Of a DNA stretch of 64,000 nucleotides, positions 1 to 12,339 are shown in pieces (positions within the stretch are counted from its first letter, which is position 1; every line of letters starts with the position of its first letter). Origin of the DNA: Talinum fruticosum (lineage: Eukaryota; Streptophyta; Magnoliopsida; Caryophyllales; Talinaceae); assembly GCA_021018815.1 (NCBI GenBank), contig JAITYX010000006.1:2631001-2695000 (forward strand), written 5' to 3'. The notes under the pieces were generated by a model, which was given only the letters and a program-made list of their open reading frames with translations, had not been told where the DNA came from and did not search any database. A program made the position numbers and the translations under genes.

Positions 1-118
1 CGGGTTGGCCCGCCCACTTACTTAACGGGTCGGGCTGGGCTGGGCTAGGCAGCAACTTTTTGAATGGGTCGGGCCGGGTCATGGGTCAAATGACCCCGAT
101 CACCCAAGGTCCACCCAA
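1..118. repeat. GGGTC-rich subterminal end of a hAT-like element
   Basis: The first ~100 bases are a run of CGGGT/GGGCTGGG words followed by ATGGGTCAAATGACCC-like sequence. This composition is typical of the subterminal regions of plant hAT (RICESLEEPER-type) elements, and it lies 3' of the hAT transposase on the minus strand. The actual terminus and target duplication are outside the window. Assignment is inference from position and composition. Confidence 0.4.
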
Positions 119-1128
119 TTTGAGTAATTGAAGCAAATGTTAAACTTTAATGCATAATGTGAAAGGTCTATGCATCGAAATCCACACAATTTATCATGTC
201 ATGATAAGACAACAGTGAGGACAATAATGGCATATTAGAGATAATAAGAACTAAGGATTAACAGGTGTAATCGGAGACAACAAGAGAAGTCACAATGTGG
301 TACACAAGATGCCCCACCTCTAGAAGAAACCCACTGTAATACTGAGCAAATAATGCTTGGAAAGATTTTTCTTCTTGCAAGATCGCCGATAGCTCCTATA
401 ATTGCTATACAAAGTGATGATGTATTAGCATTTTCAATGGTAGAGTTAATGGAATGTATTTCTAACAAGAGTGAAGGTCTATCTCGAAGAAGTCACTGCA
501 GGAGAAGCATTATCCACAACATTAATATCATAACTTCCATCCGAGAGTGAAGCACTCGTATCGGTTTCTTCAACTCGGATCCGCAACACTCCGTAATGCC
601 CATATAAAACAAAATAACTAGGCGCCGGCAAGGGCGTAAGATCCTCGACCCCGCAAATGGTAGCAAAAGGTAAACATACTCGTGAGTCTTCGGCTTTGGC
701 GAGCCAAATGCTAGCACAAACCACATATTATTCACATACGGATACAAATTTAAATGAAGGCATTTGCATAAAAACTATCATAGAAACATCTCGCATTTTC
801 CAATTACTTTAGGAACCTCGCTAACATTAATGCATAATTTCTCTAAAGTAACCTTAAAGAATATGCGATCGAGTTCACTCCAACAACGAAAGAACACAAT
901 TTGGACAAAGACTGGTTTTGATTATACTTAAAGGTTACAACACTAGGCTTTTTACAATCACAAGCAAGCAAACACAGGCACCATTTGGAGAAGCCTCAAA
1001 TACCTCAATCAACCTTTGCAAATAGCCTCAAATACATCTAAGTCGATTTGTCAAGAGCCGCATCAAATAATTCGAGTCGGTTAATAACATGCATATTTAG
1101 ATCACCATCAAGGGTCTAGTATAATTAC

Positions 1129-3094
1129 CTAAAAGAAGAGACTTGTATCATCCTCTTCATCCCCGTTTACTTCATCCTCATCCGATTCAGAATCATTATC
1201 AATACCAACGCCAATGTCATACTCCGCGCATCGCCAATCTTGAAGACATATCAATGCTTGTACTGTCTTGGGTTTCAAAGCACTACGAGTTGGGGAGATG
1301 GTTTTTCCTCCTAGGTTAAACGCAGACTCGATGCAACATTACTTATTGGGATTATTAGTAAGTCTCATGCCATCATTGAAAGATTTGGGTGTCTTCCTGA
1401 ACTCTTGTGCCAAAAATCTAGAACATCTAACTCCATATTTAACTCAAGAGCCGGTTCCTCCAAATATATATCAAGTTGTGACTTCCCCAATTGTGACTTT
1501 GAACGTCTACCACTAAAGCTATTGTAGTCATCAAAATAATCATCCACAGACCCACTAGCAATAGGAGAAGAGCTGATAACTGGGGAAGTTGACGAACGTA
1601 GCTTATACTCATCAAATAAGGACCGTAAAGTTGACAACACATAATCCACGTTTTCCACAGCTTCATCGAACCCAAACAATTTGCTAAAACAATACTCAAC
1701 GAATTTGACTTTAAATCTAGGATCAAGAATTGCAGCACATGATAAATGCAAATTATACTCTTACCAATATTTGTCAAACTTGCCGAGCATGTTTTTTGCC
1801 ATGTCAACTAGGTAGTCATAAGGACCTTCGGCCGTCTCAAGCAAACGACGATGAACCATCCATGCCCCATTGAAATACAAATTGGATGTAGGAGTCTTAA
1901 CCGCACTAAGCATGCAAGTTACATCATAAAATAACTTCAAAAACTTATGTATCCTAATGACTTTTTCCCACTCCTCCTCTAAAGGAACATATGGCTTCAA
2001 TGGTGAATTAGTGGACACCAAGTATACAAACACATTCTTATAATATAAAACATTATCCATCATCTTATAAGTTGAATTCCAGCGAACTTGCATGTCCAAA
2101 TTCAGTTTCCTTTTCACATCCAAATGAAATTTTTTTGAGCACATTTGTAGAAATCTTTGCCTCTATGAGTAGATCTAGTTATCAACTTTATCAAACTTCG
2201 AATCTTCTCTAAAATTTCACCAATAAAATGGAGACCATCTTGCATAATTAAATTTAGAATATGTGCACAACACCTAACATGGAAGAAAACACCATTATTG
2301 AGCAACCCACTCCGGGGAACAAGATGCTTTTTCAAATTAGACATCATTGCATCATTGTACTTAGCATAATCTACGGTAATGGTGAGTATCTTATCCTCAA
2401 TGTTCCATTGACGAAGAAATATAAGTATTTCATTCGCGATACTTTCACCATCATAAGGAGGTGTTAATGCTCTAAATCTAAGAATCCTTTTGTGCAACTT
2501 CCAAGCATTATCAACAAAGTGGGCTATGATGCAAAGATAATGTTGATAAGTGTGATTTGACTTCCAATTATCCGTAGTCAAACAAATCCTACCCGGAGCT
2601 TTCAATAGCATGTCTTTCACCTTATCTCTATCTCCCACATACATGGATAATAAATTTCTCTTAGCCATTGAATGACTAAATGGCACAAAGTTCGGATTAG
2701 CTTTAGAAATCAACCGTCTAAAAGCTTTTTCTTTAACAGTTGCAAATGAGTGAGCTCCTTCCACAATATAGAGCACAATTTCCTTACGAAGTTCATTCAT
2801 ATTGAAAACAAATTCCTCACCATCATCACTACCCAACTCCCCAACTTCCACTCCACTAGGACAATTTGGACATTTATCTAAGTGATGCTTCAAGTGAGAA
2901 GTGCCACTATTTGGATTGGCAGACATGACTACTTTACAATGCTTACGTGTTGCGATTTTCTCACCTTGTGCATTATTGCCTTCTATAAGCTCTCTCCATA
3001 CTTTAGACCTCTTCTTCCTTTTACATTGTTGAGTGCTATATTCACTATATCCATCTTCGAGTGGGATTGATGAAGTTGTCGCTTCACTTTCCAT
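1129..3094 (-). pseudogene. hAT transposase (BED finger / RICESLEEPER-like), decayed
   Basis: The reading frame starts at 3094 and encodes a zinc-finger BED-type N-terminus, a hAT core (LTTDNWKS, RCCAHILNL and SLIKLITRS motifs) and a C-terminal dimerisation region (LDFWHKSSGRHPNLSMMA, then AFNLGGKTISPTRSAL and ALICLQDW), ending in an acidic tail with a stop at 1129. It would cut and paste hAT elements in the nucleus, but it is broken. A +1 frameshift lies in a run of seven A at about 2130. In-frame TAA and TGA stops interrupt it near 1762 and 1364, and a base is missing near 1336 in the dimerisation motif. The pieces sit in the correct order and spacing, so this is one gene with point damage. 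Family identity is secure; activity is very unlikely. Confidence 0.9.
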
Positions 3095-3109
3095 GTCTAA
3101 AATGTAAAT

Positions 3110-5430
3110 TATGACAAAAAGATGATTAGCAATGCTATCATTTGTATTTGTATGTGATATAAACTGTATAAATCACAAGTGTGCCCATATGACATTACAC
3201 GTCCAGCTGATAATAATCATTACTGTTTCTTTTATTTTTAGTAGAGGATCTACAATGCAAATGTTGTGTGGCTTTTCATAATAGATTAGACCCCTGTTAA
3301 CTCGCATTTTATACATATTTTTAGTAGTTATTTAGTTTATATTATATAGTTTATTTTATCTAATTTATCCTATTTTGTCTATTTATAGGTAATTATCGAA
3401 TAAATTGGGGAAGAAGAGAAAAGACGTTAAAAGTGGGTTTTTATCTACCGACAAGCATCCAAGAAAAGATATGAAGTCGGTTCATAAAAATAATATGTCA
3501 TAAAATATTTATTTTATGAGATTTTATTTTATGAGATCCTAATTGTAAGAGAAAAGGAAACTTGGATGAGAAGAAAGAGGAACAAAACCTAGAACCTCAC
3601 TAGGCTGGCCGCTGCCGCCGCTGCCCACACCACGCCTCCTTCGATAGGTATCCTCGCTGCCGTTTGCTGCTCTATGTACACACACAGCCCTCCTTCGCTG
3701 CACATCATCACCTCACTTGCTCTCCACCTTTCTACCTCACGCCAATTCTCACCTCTCACCAAACCATCATCATCATAACCCTTGCCACCTCCTAATTAAC
3801 TTCATCATCGTCAAACACCAGCTGCCCATCAATGCTTCCTTTGCTGCCCCCTTTCTTATCCACCATCATCATAATATTTCATACAATCCCTTAATCATCT
3901 TAATCATCCTCAACGTCATCGTTCCGCAGCAGAAGACATTTATATCGGTAGTATTATTTATTATTGTAATTTTTTACTAGTAAAGATTGAATTTTTATTG
4001 TTAGATTAATATTAAAGATGCTATTTTTATTTAGTTTATGTGTTTTAAATTACATTATGTTTGAGTATTTTTTTTATATTTAGTATAATCTACTTGAAAC
4101 CATGTTAAATTATTTATTTTGGAACAAAGTTTCGATCTTTATTGTCTTATTGATTCGACCCATGATTATATGATAATTTGATTTTAATGTTTATAATTTT
4201 ATGTCTAATTAATTAGAGTGCACGTTAATTAGTTTTATATAAATTCGTATGATAGTTTAAAAGGTTTAAGTACATAATTGCTTGATCTTTTAGACATAAG
4301 TATCACCCTAGTTAATCATGGATGGTTCATACCCATCTCTTTTAATTAGAAAATTATCATAAATCCTTAAATCAATTTGCTAGTAGATTGGTTATTAGGT
4401 GCTAGATGATGTTTTTCTAATACTTAATACTCTAATTTAATTAAATTCTAGTGCTAGTGCTACGGTTATCAGTATTAGTAGGGTTTATATTAGGGATAGG
4501 CGTAAGTAAACTAATATTTAAGGAAAAACGGGAAGATCCGTTAGTGGTTGTCTTCTACGGTTTAGCTCATGGCTAGATCAATTTATGTGTTAATGATAAA
4601 TGATAATTTGCATGGTGGATATAGATTATATTAAGTGTTTTTTTATAAATTTGATATCTTTGATAATTAATTTTTTGCTTTTTAGTTATTTTCTTTAGTT
4701 TGTCAATTTTTATTTATAAATTTATAGTCTTTTATTATCAAATTAATTATTTCCCCCTAAAGATCAGTATTTTAGTTTAGTTTTAGTAATTTAATTTTAA
4801 TTTAATTTAATTTTGAGTCTTTATATATTTTAATTTTCAGATTATTTTTCTGTCAGCTTTTATTATTTTTGAGTCAGTTTGTTAGAAATTAGTTTTAAAA
4901 TAATTTATTTTATTATTTTTTATGTTTTATCTTCTTTTTGGATTTAGATCGAGTCCTGGTTTGCTGTGATTAAATTTTATAATTTTTGAAATTAATTTGA
5001 TAATTTTTCAGATTTAATTCTTGAATTTAATTACTGCAGGTTTTTAGTTAAATAAATTCGTAAATTCAGTTTTAAATTTTATTTTTATATTTTTAGGGTC
5101 TGGTTGGGTCTAGAAAATTGGTATTAATATTCTAGGTAATTTTAATATTTAATTTCATAATTAATTTAGTGCAGAATTTTACTTATTTAATTTTCGGTTT
5201 TAGAATTTGTTTATTTTCTGCTTTAGTTTTCTGTTTTAATAATTCTAAAAATATACAAAAATATTTCTGGGTTATTATAATTTTTATATTCTATATAAAT
5301 TATTTATTTAGTAGTGCATAATTTTATGTGATTTATAGCTATTAATTTACTAGTTTATACTTTCTCTTTTGTTTTAATAAGCAATCTATAATTAAAATAT
5401 AATTGTACTTATAAGTCCGAGTCACGATTA
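3110..5430. other. T-rich noncoding segment, no gene recognised
   Basis: Very T-rich on the plus strand, with a GC-richer pocket at about 3590-3920 containing CCGCTGCCGCCGCTGCCC and CATCATCATAACC-type stretches. The small ORFs have no recognisable domain. The texture resembles a noncoding retrotransposon leader or a large intron-like insertion, similar in style to 17.9-18.9 kb. I could not find terminal repeats or target duplications. Confidence 0.35.
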
Positions 5431-6615
5431 ATGCATCGATTATCATCTAAATACACCCAGAAGGCCAGATTCAAAAATCAGAATAATGTTCACTCATAGT
5501 CTCACACTCTTATGCCGAGCATAGGCATATAGTAGCTTATCTCGTGCAATAAAAAGAAACTGAAATTTCCTTACATAGAGCCTCATTCCAAGCAATAAAA
5601 CAAGCAATCCTTTGACAATTTACCAATGAACTAGAGGTCATAACATCATCAATACCTCATAGATTCCTTTCAAATTTTCCAACATCATATTTTTGCTTGA
5701 AAATTAAGAGATTTATCTTATGATCTCCCTCCCCGGCACCCCCACCCCACCCCACTAAAAACAGAAAACTCAAATTGAAAAATTCAAAACTAATGTCATC
5801 TAGCATCTGCATATCTAATGTAGTAAAAGAGAGAGCAATTGCAAATATCATTGAGTATACATATCACCGGATAGAGTAAGCATATGCCGAAAAAAGAGAG
5901 AAGGGGATGGGGAAAAACCTTGGCTAAGAGCGCAGTGGAAGACGAGGGTATCTTTGCCTTTGACATGTTGAATAAAATTAGGGATTTTCTCCAAAAAGGT
6001 GTCACTGGCAAAGTGAAGGGAACCCGCTATATGGCCATCGTAGCTCCTCTCATCATCCCTAAAATTCCAAAGACCTCAAGATTAGAAATTTCTAGACCCG
6101 TAAACCAATTAAGCATCGTAGTTTAGAGAAAGATTTCAAGTAACTCTTTGTCGATAACTAGCGAAGAATCGGTTAGCAAATGCCAAATTAGGGTTTCGGC
6201 GGAAGTAGAGAGAGAGAGAGAGAGCGCGCTAATTCACCGACGATGGAAGAAGAGCGATGGTCAAGGAAAGGCTTCCGCTTCGGCTCACCGACGAGATGAC
6301 GAAAGACGACGGCGAGTGAGAGAGAGAGAGAGAGAGCGAGGGAGGAGGGGACGGTGGAGCAGCAGAAACACGATGGACAGAGAGAGAGACAAAGTGTGTA
6401 AGAGTTGGGGGAGAGACAGAGCGTGTGAGAGTGTGAGAATTGGGGAGCAGCAAAAACACGGTGGCCGGGTACTCGCCCGACCCAGTCCGAAAATTCACTT
6501 AATTGGCGGCCCATTTCATGCCCAGTCCATTTAAGTTATCAAATGGGTTTTGACTTTATATTTTCAGGCCACCCAATTAAACCCATTGGACACCCCGTCC
6601 AATGCCCCGGTCTAG
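5431..6615. other. Putative hAT upstream region with GA repeats and GGGT-rich right end
   Basis: Contains several (GA)n tracts at 6208-6225, 6317-6336 and 6378-6390. At 6460-6612 there is sequence rich in GGGT/ACCC words (AAATGGGTTTTGAC, ACCCATTGGACACCCCG) that mirrors the GGGTC-rich start of the window. It may be the opposite end and 5' leader of the hAT element whose transposase ends at 3094. A short plus-strand ORF at 5884-6126 has no recognisable domain. The terminal pairing is inference. Confidence 0.3.
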
Positions 6616-6743
6616 ATGCGCTTATAATCCCCAATCATGCTATAAACGCCGGTGTCGAGGCAAATGGTGGGGCTTTGAAGATTTCGAGTCAGATATCTAT
6701 GGAATTGATCCTTTAGTATGTCTTTTATATTATGTTTAAATAT

Positions 6744-7169
6744 TGTTGGTATATTATAGAATACCTCAAATAAGCGGAAGCTTCGATTTGCCGCTTAGAG
6801 CTCCATAATTTTGCAAGTCCTCGAAGTATCGAGATCCACTTGTGTGCCTTCTCTTCGGTAGAACACAACGCGTAGAAACGCCGTTGGCTACAAGAGTTAC
6901 CGGTGGATAATTCACGCCTTCAAAACCCGTTAATTTTTATGGCTCGTTTTACACGAGGTAGTGATTGAGGAATTCGGGAGAGAGAATTAGGGAAGAGCAA
7001 CCGATGCTCTCTATTCGTTTAATCTCCCATACCATCCTCGTGTTTCACTATCACCAAATTTAATAGGAAATAGATTCCTACTTATCCAGGAACATCACTT
7101 AGATAATTAGGAGTTTTACTTAGTGGGGTTAATGGGCCAAAAGTGGTTCGTTCATGACCTTGGTCAACA
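6744..7169 (-). repeat. 3' LTR of the copia element (426 bp)
   Basis: Starts TGTTGGTATATT on the plus strand and ends in GTCAACA. It matches 14135-14513 along most of its length; shared blocks include AATTCACGCCTTCAAAACCC and AGTGATTGAGGAATTCG. It keeps about 50 bases near its right end that are missing from the other LTR. Confidence 0.88.
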
Positions 7170-7181
7170 GCTCCCACTCGG
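7170..7181 (-). other. Polypurine tract of the copia element
   Basis: The minus strand reads GAGTGGGAGC immediately before the 3' LTR, the usual place and style of a copia polypurine tract for plus-strand DNA priming. No gene is seen between this and about 8060: 7182-8060 is noncoding 3' sequence of the element. Confidence 0.7.
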
Positions 7182-8059
7182 CCACACAGGCCTCACCTCT
7201 ATAATCGTACATATCTCCTCACGTTTCATACAGAAATGAAGCGTGTGACCAAGAAATAACTAGTAATGTCATATTAAGTCAACATCTAACGAACATGACA
7301 CTTTCATAAGGACAATGCCACTAACCACTCAAAACATCACATGTGGCACATATTATCCCTTTATGCCTACCGATATATCATATGATTATAATCCGAATAT
7401 AATCGCCCGGGCTAATATGGTGAATATGAAATGATTTTCCTTAGCCACTCATGATTTTACATCTTGGTAAAATTGCTTTCCTAATATGATCCTCTCGAGC
7501 TATATATTTCTATAGCCCTTGGACTGTACATTAAAGTAGCAACATCTAACTTAGATTTCACATCAATTGTCACTCCACAAGGCTAACTTTTTAGCACACA
7601 CAGTATGAAATGTGTGTTACATAACTCCCACTAAGGTGAGCTTGTCACTTTTATATCATACGAATTATAAGAGTTTTTCTCAAAATTGACCCGAGTCACT
7701 GGATTAGGGTACTCACCATAATCCCGACACTTAAATTCGGCTAGAGGCTTCAATATAAGGTTGTGTTCTATTCAATTTTTATTAAATCTCATCTTAAACT
7801 TACTTAGGCGACTATTCATGTATAGTTTTCATACTATCTCGAATACGAAAAATTAATCAACATTGCATACCTAGTACCAATATGATTTCGACCTAATCCT
7901 AACCGCTACTTAAGCGTCGGTGTTGACTATCTCGTGTGATAAGATAATCGAAGCCTAGTTATATTAAGATGTGCCTAATCAAGAAACCAAAAAGTTATGA
8001 ACATTCAAGGAAAAAAGAAACATAAATCTTTATTTCAATGAAAACGTTCATCTTAATAT

Positions 8060-8650
8060 ATGTCCAAAATCAAAAAAAGAAAATACAAGATATATGAAAT
8101 GACTAAACTCTACTGAAGGCCTAAACTCATCATATGAGTTTTGGAACACATCTTTAGGAGTAGGTTTAGTTAAAGAATCAACGATCATCTTGTTAGTAGA
8201 TAAATATTTGACAACAATCTCTTTCAACTTTATAGCGCCCTCACAAAGTGATAACGCCTTTTAATATGCTTAGTCTTCCTGTGAAACTTATAATCCTTAG
8301 CATATTGAATGGAAGCAATGTTATCACACCACATCTCGACAGGATCGTCAACTCTTGGAGAAAGGTTAACATCCTGAAGAAAGCTCCTTAGCCGATTGCC
8401 TCATGAGCGGCAAGGCAACTAGTGACATACTTCGCTTCCATAGTTGACGAGTTATGCAGTCTTGCTTCTTACTACACCAAGATATGGCTCCCCACTAAGG
8501 GTGAAAACGTATCCCGAGCTTGACTTAGACTTATCCAGGTCACCACCCCAATTTGCATCCGAGTATCCCGTCAATTTGAGGTCCCCTCCTTGATAACAAA
8601 GTACCAAGTTAGTAGTTCCATGAAGATAGCGCATTATTATTTTGATAACC
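8060..8650 (-). pseudogene. Copia RNase H domain relic
   Basis: The minus strand encodes YSDANWGGDLDKSKSSSGYV, the start of the copia RNase H domain, then an EAKYVT-like helix, a WCDNIASIQYAK-like block, and the terminal KYLSTNKMIVDSLTKP motif (usually ADxLTKP). The pieces are in different frames with several stops. It would degrade RNA in RNA/DNA hybrids during reverse transcription inside virus-like particles. Order and motifs make the identification firm; the coding capacity is lost. Confidence 0.88.
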
Positions 8651-9690
8651 TACCAAGTGAGCAGGTCCTAGGTTGTTTTGGTAACTACTAACCAATCCAA
8701 CCACGAAACAAATGTCAGGTCGTGTACACAACATGGCATATATTAAGCTTCCTATTGCACTAACGTAAGGAACACTACTCATTTTCTACTTTTCTTTATC
8801 TCGTTTTAGGACATTGCTCAGGACTTAAAGTAAGACCCTTTTAACCTGGAGTGTCAACGGGTTTGGAACTTTGCATCCGAAAATGTTCAAGGACTTTCTC
8901 AATGTATGCCTTCTAACATAAACCAAGAAGTTTTTTAGAACGGTTCCCGATTATTTCCACACCAAGCACATACCTGACTTGACCTATGTCCTTCATCTCA
9001 AAGACAGAAAACAACCATTGCTCAAGTAGCGTTAATCATTTCCAAGTTGTTTCCAGCCAATAGTATGTCATCAACGTATAATGTAAGGAACATAATCCCT
9101 ACTGTCGTCCTCTTGACATATACACAATGGTCTTCTAAAATCATGGTTAAGCCATACGAAGTAATAGCTTCATGGAATCTAAAGTACCATGATCTCGGAA
9201 GACTATTTAAGACCATATATAGGTCTTTTAAGATGACAAACTTTGTCCTATTATCCTTTTGATACGAAACGAGTAGGTTGATCCAAATAAATCTCCTCCT
9301 GTAGATTACCATTGAGGAAGGCAGTCTTTACGTCCATCCGGACTAACTCTAAGTCCAAATGAGAAACTAAGGCTAGAAGTAGGCGAATAGAGATCATTCT
9401 CACCACAGGAGAAAAAGTCTCTTCATAGTCTACACCTTCAACTTATGTAAAAACTTTCGCCACTAATCGAGCCTTGAACTTATCATCCATCTACTCGACA
9501 TTTAATCTTGAAAATCCACTTGTTTTCAATGGCCTTATGTCCGGGATGAAGATCAACCAGCTCCCAAACTTCATTCCTTGCATTGAGTCCAACTCATCCT
9601 TTATGGCTTTCATCCATTCTCGTATGGTTTGGTGAATTTATAGCCTCTGCATAAGAGGTTGGATCTTCTATTTCCAAAGGTATGCAAAAG
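8650..9690 (-). pseudogene. Copia reverse transcriptase relic
   Basis: Carries the LYVDDILLAG catalytic motif near 9060 on the minus strand, preceded by YGLxxxxRSWYFRFHEAI and YVKRTTVGIMFLT-type sequence, and by a WMKAIKDELDSMQ-like N-terminal block near 9600. The YVDD aspartates are intact, but frameshifts and stops break the domain into pieces. It lies directly upstream, on the coding strand, of the RNase H relic, as expected for copia pol. Confidence 0.88.
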
Positions 9691-9719
9691 AAGATATCCT
9701 CTTCGATTTGAAAAAATCA

Positions 9720-10990
9720 TCCGGGAACTTTTCCTCACTCGCTCATTCGAATAATTTTAGGACTTGGCTCTCTTGTCTAACTAGGCTCGGGATCCCTCCC
9801 CTTTTCCTTCGAGGTGTGGGACTTTGAGTAATAGGACAATCTCTCCCACTAATCCCTTGGGATGTGGATGAGGGTTCCTGAGAAGGAGGACTCGACCTTA
9901 TGATTAGGAACTGGAGATTGAGGACGTTCCTCATTCTCTTGTTAGATCCCTTGAGTAAACACGTTTCCATTTTTAGGGATGATAGGATCTCTCCCACTAT
10001 CTCTCGTTGTTTGGTGGAAAATTACTATCCTCAGTTACATGGTGAGTATACAAATCCTCCTCCTCACCAAGAGATAGTTGTTGTAACTCATACAACTCTA
10101 AGTCTTTAATTTCACCAATGCTTGGGAACTCATCCTCAAGAAAATTGACATTTGAGGATTCTATTTCCTTCATGCCGCCAGTTGGATGTTCTCCATACAT
10201 GACATATCCTTTTGAATTTTCTGGATACCTAATGAACACCATTTTGGTAGCTCTAGGACCAATCTTCCCATGTTGATGAGTTGGGTTGTGCACATAGCCA
10301 GCCGAACCCCATGGGCGTAAATGGTCCAAACTGGACTTTCTACCATTCCATAACTCATATGGAGTTGTTGAAACACTCTTACTAGGCACTCGGTTAAGGA
10401 TATAAGTTGCCGTAAGCAACGTATCCCCTCCAAAACTAATTTGTAGATTAGCATGGGCCATCATTGACTTGACAATGTCAAGTAATGTGCAATTCCGGTG
10501 CTCGACAACACCATTTTGTTGTGGAGTACCTGGAATCATAAGTTGCCTGCATATGCCCTTTTCTTCACAAAACTCTTTGAACATATCGGAAAGTTATTCA
10601 CAACCACGATCGGTGCAAAGAGATTTCACTCTACGATCCAATCTGTTTTCTACTTCCGCTATGAAGCGTTTAAACACATCTAAGCTTCATAACGGTGTGA
10701 TAAAAGGTAGTTATACCCATATCATGAATAGTTGTCTATCAAGGTGAGAAAATACGAGCACCATGACGTGCTTTGACATTCATAGGTCCGCATATGTTGG
10801 AGTGAATAAGTTCTAAGGAATGTGACGCCCTAGAAGCCTTACCAAAAGGTTTCTTGGTCGCTTTACCGACTAAGCATGACTCACACCTAGGCAACCTAAC
10901 CTTAATAAGCCGATCTAAAAGACCTTCTTTAACTGGTCTACTCATTCTATCTTGGCGAATATGACCAAGTCTAGCATGCTATTTAACGAT
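9720..10990 (-). pseudogene. Copia GAG-pre-integrase and integrase relic
   Basis: From the coding-strand start there is a pre-integrase zinc module (CESCLVGKATKKPF), the HSNICGPM block with the first acidic region, then a long open piece (9997-10584) with GTPQQNGVVEHRN holding the third catalytic acid, and the LNRVPSKSVSTTPYELW and ENSKGYVMY C-terminal motifs. A frameshift and stops fall between 10584 and 10739. It would insert element DNA into chromosomes. The 195-residue open piece is the best-preserved coding part of this element. Confidence 0.9.
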
Positions 10991-11459
10991 TCGAATTGGA
11001 ATCAACAAATGAAACTAAAGCGGAATTATCATAGCAAACGTCTAAATCCAAAACAGGATAATTGTTTTGAAAGGATGCATGGCCAAACAAATTGCCACCA
11101 TAATAAATCTCTAAACCATATTATTTTGAAATAAACTGAAAACCTACTTTAACTAAGGAGACAAAGGAAACCAGGGAACATTGTACCCCTAGGTGCGTAG
11201 AGAGCATCTAGTAGAAGTAACTTATTTCCTCCACGTAGTTTGAGTTGAACGTTCCCACATTGAGAACGTCTTCAATTGTGCCATTCCCTAATGTCACGGT
11301 TTGTATGCCCACCGGATAAGGGTGAAACTCTACAAACTCAGCTCGGTCTTGAACTATGCGCTTGCTTGCTCATAAGTCTACAATCCAATTAGGAAGAGAG
11401 TTAGCAACTAATGTGTGGGAACAAAAACTAATTCGGAGATTTTAGTGGAAGGGGTTACC

Positions 11460-12336
11460 TTATGAGGCTTGGGACAATCCCTAGCGTAGTGACCCTTCTT
11501 TTCACAGCTTATAACACTTCACACATGCCATAACATTCTCTTTGTTGCCCTTAGTCGTTTGTTGTTTCTTGGCAATTCCACATCTAGGCCCAAGTTTCTT
11601 AGAAGGATAAGGAATTTTCTTCTTCCCTCGTTTAACCTTATTGCTTTTAAGCTTATTTCCTTTAGCAACTAATGCAGCGAGAACAGGAGTAGGAGCATAT
11701 GACTTCATGCGATCCTCTTCAAGTTCGAGATGACGCGCAATATCATCCACTCGTCCGGAGATGATCACTATGCACCATCAAGGTCTTAAAGGTTTACCAC
11801 GGACCCTTAGATGGAATAACACGAATCACATTCGTGACTTGATCACGCTAAGAGATCTCAACCCCTCCAGCTTTAACATCACGAACCATTGCACTCAATG
11901 TTTGCATGTGTTTGATTATACTATGCTCCGGGTCAAAAGTGTATTACATCCACGTAAGATGCAATTGACGGAGCTTAGTAATAGAAGTTTGCCCAAACTT
12001 GATCTTAAGTTGATCCCACATGTCTTTGACTATGGGATAATTCTCGAACTCACCGATTAAGTCATCATACATAAGGTTCAATAACGCAAACCACATCAAG
12101 AAGTCCTTTTAAACCATTCCCGATATGCTCGCAAGTCCTTCTAATACTTTGCAGCGAGTAGTATCAACATCCTTGTCATCTTTATCTTTAGTAGCAGGGG
12201 ATACATTTTGGAAGTTAAATACTCTAGCATTTCACGTTCGTTAAGAAGGAAAATTACCCTCCGATGCCAAATATCATATTTGGACCCCACCAATTTTTCG
12301 AGTAGAGGTCATATCGGTTATAGGTTTTACCGCCAT
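11460..12336 (-). pseudogene. Copia gag relic with zinc knuckle
   Basis: Begins at an ATG on the minus strand (12336) with MAVKPITDMTSTRKI, continues through a UBN2/gag-like region (YDIWHRRVIFLLNERE in a shifted frame) and ends with a zinc-knuckle relic (CVKCYKL, then KKGHYARDCP after a frameshift). It is the coat component that packages element RNA. Several stops and at least two frameshifts are visible. It sits between the leader and integrase as expected. Confidence 0.8.
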
Positions 12337-12339
12337 ATC

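Noticed and set aside
5884..6126. 80-residue plus-strand ORF
   Set aside because: No recognised domain, lies in the putative hAT leader and has overlapping ORFs on the other strand.
6148..6534. 128-residue RE-rich ORF
   Set aside because: Arises from (GA)n repeats; three overlapping ORFs on both strands show the same effect.
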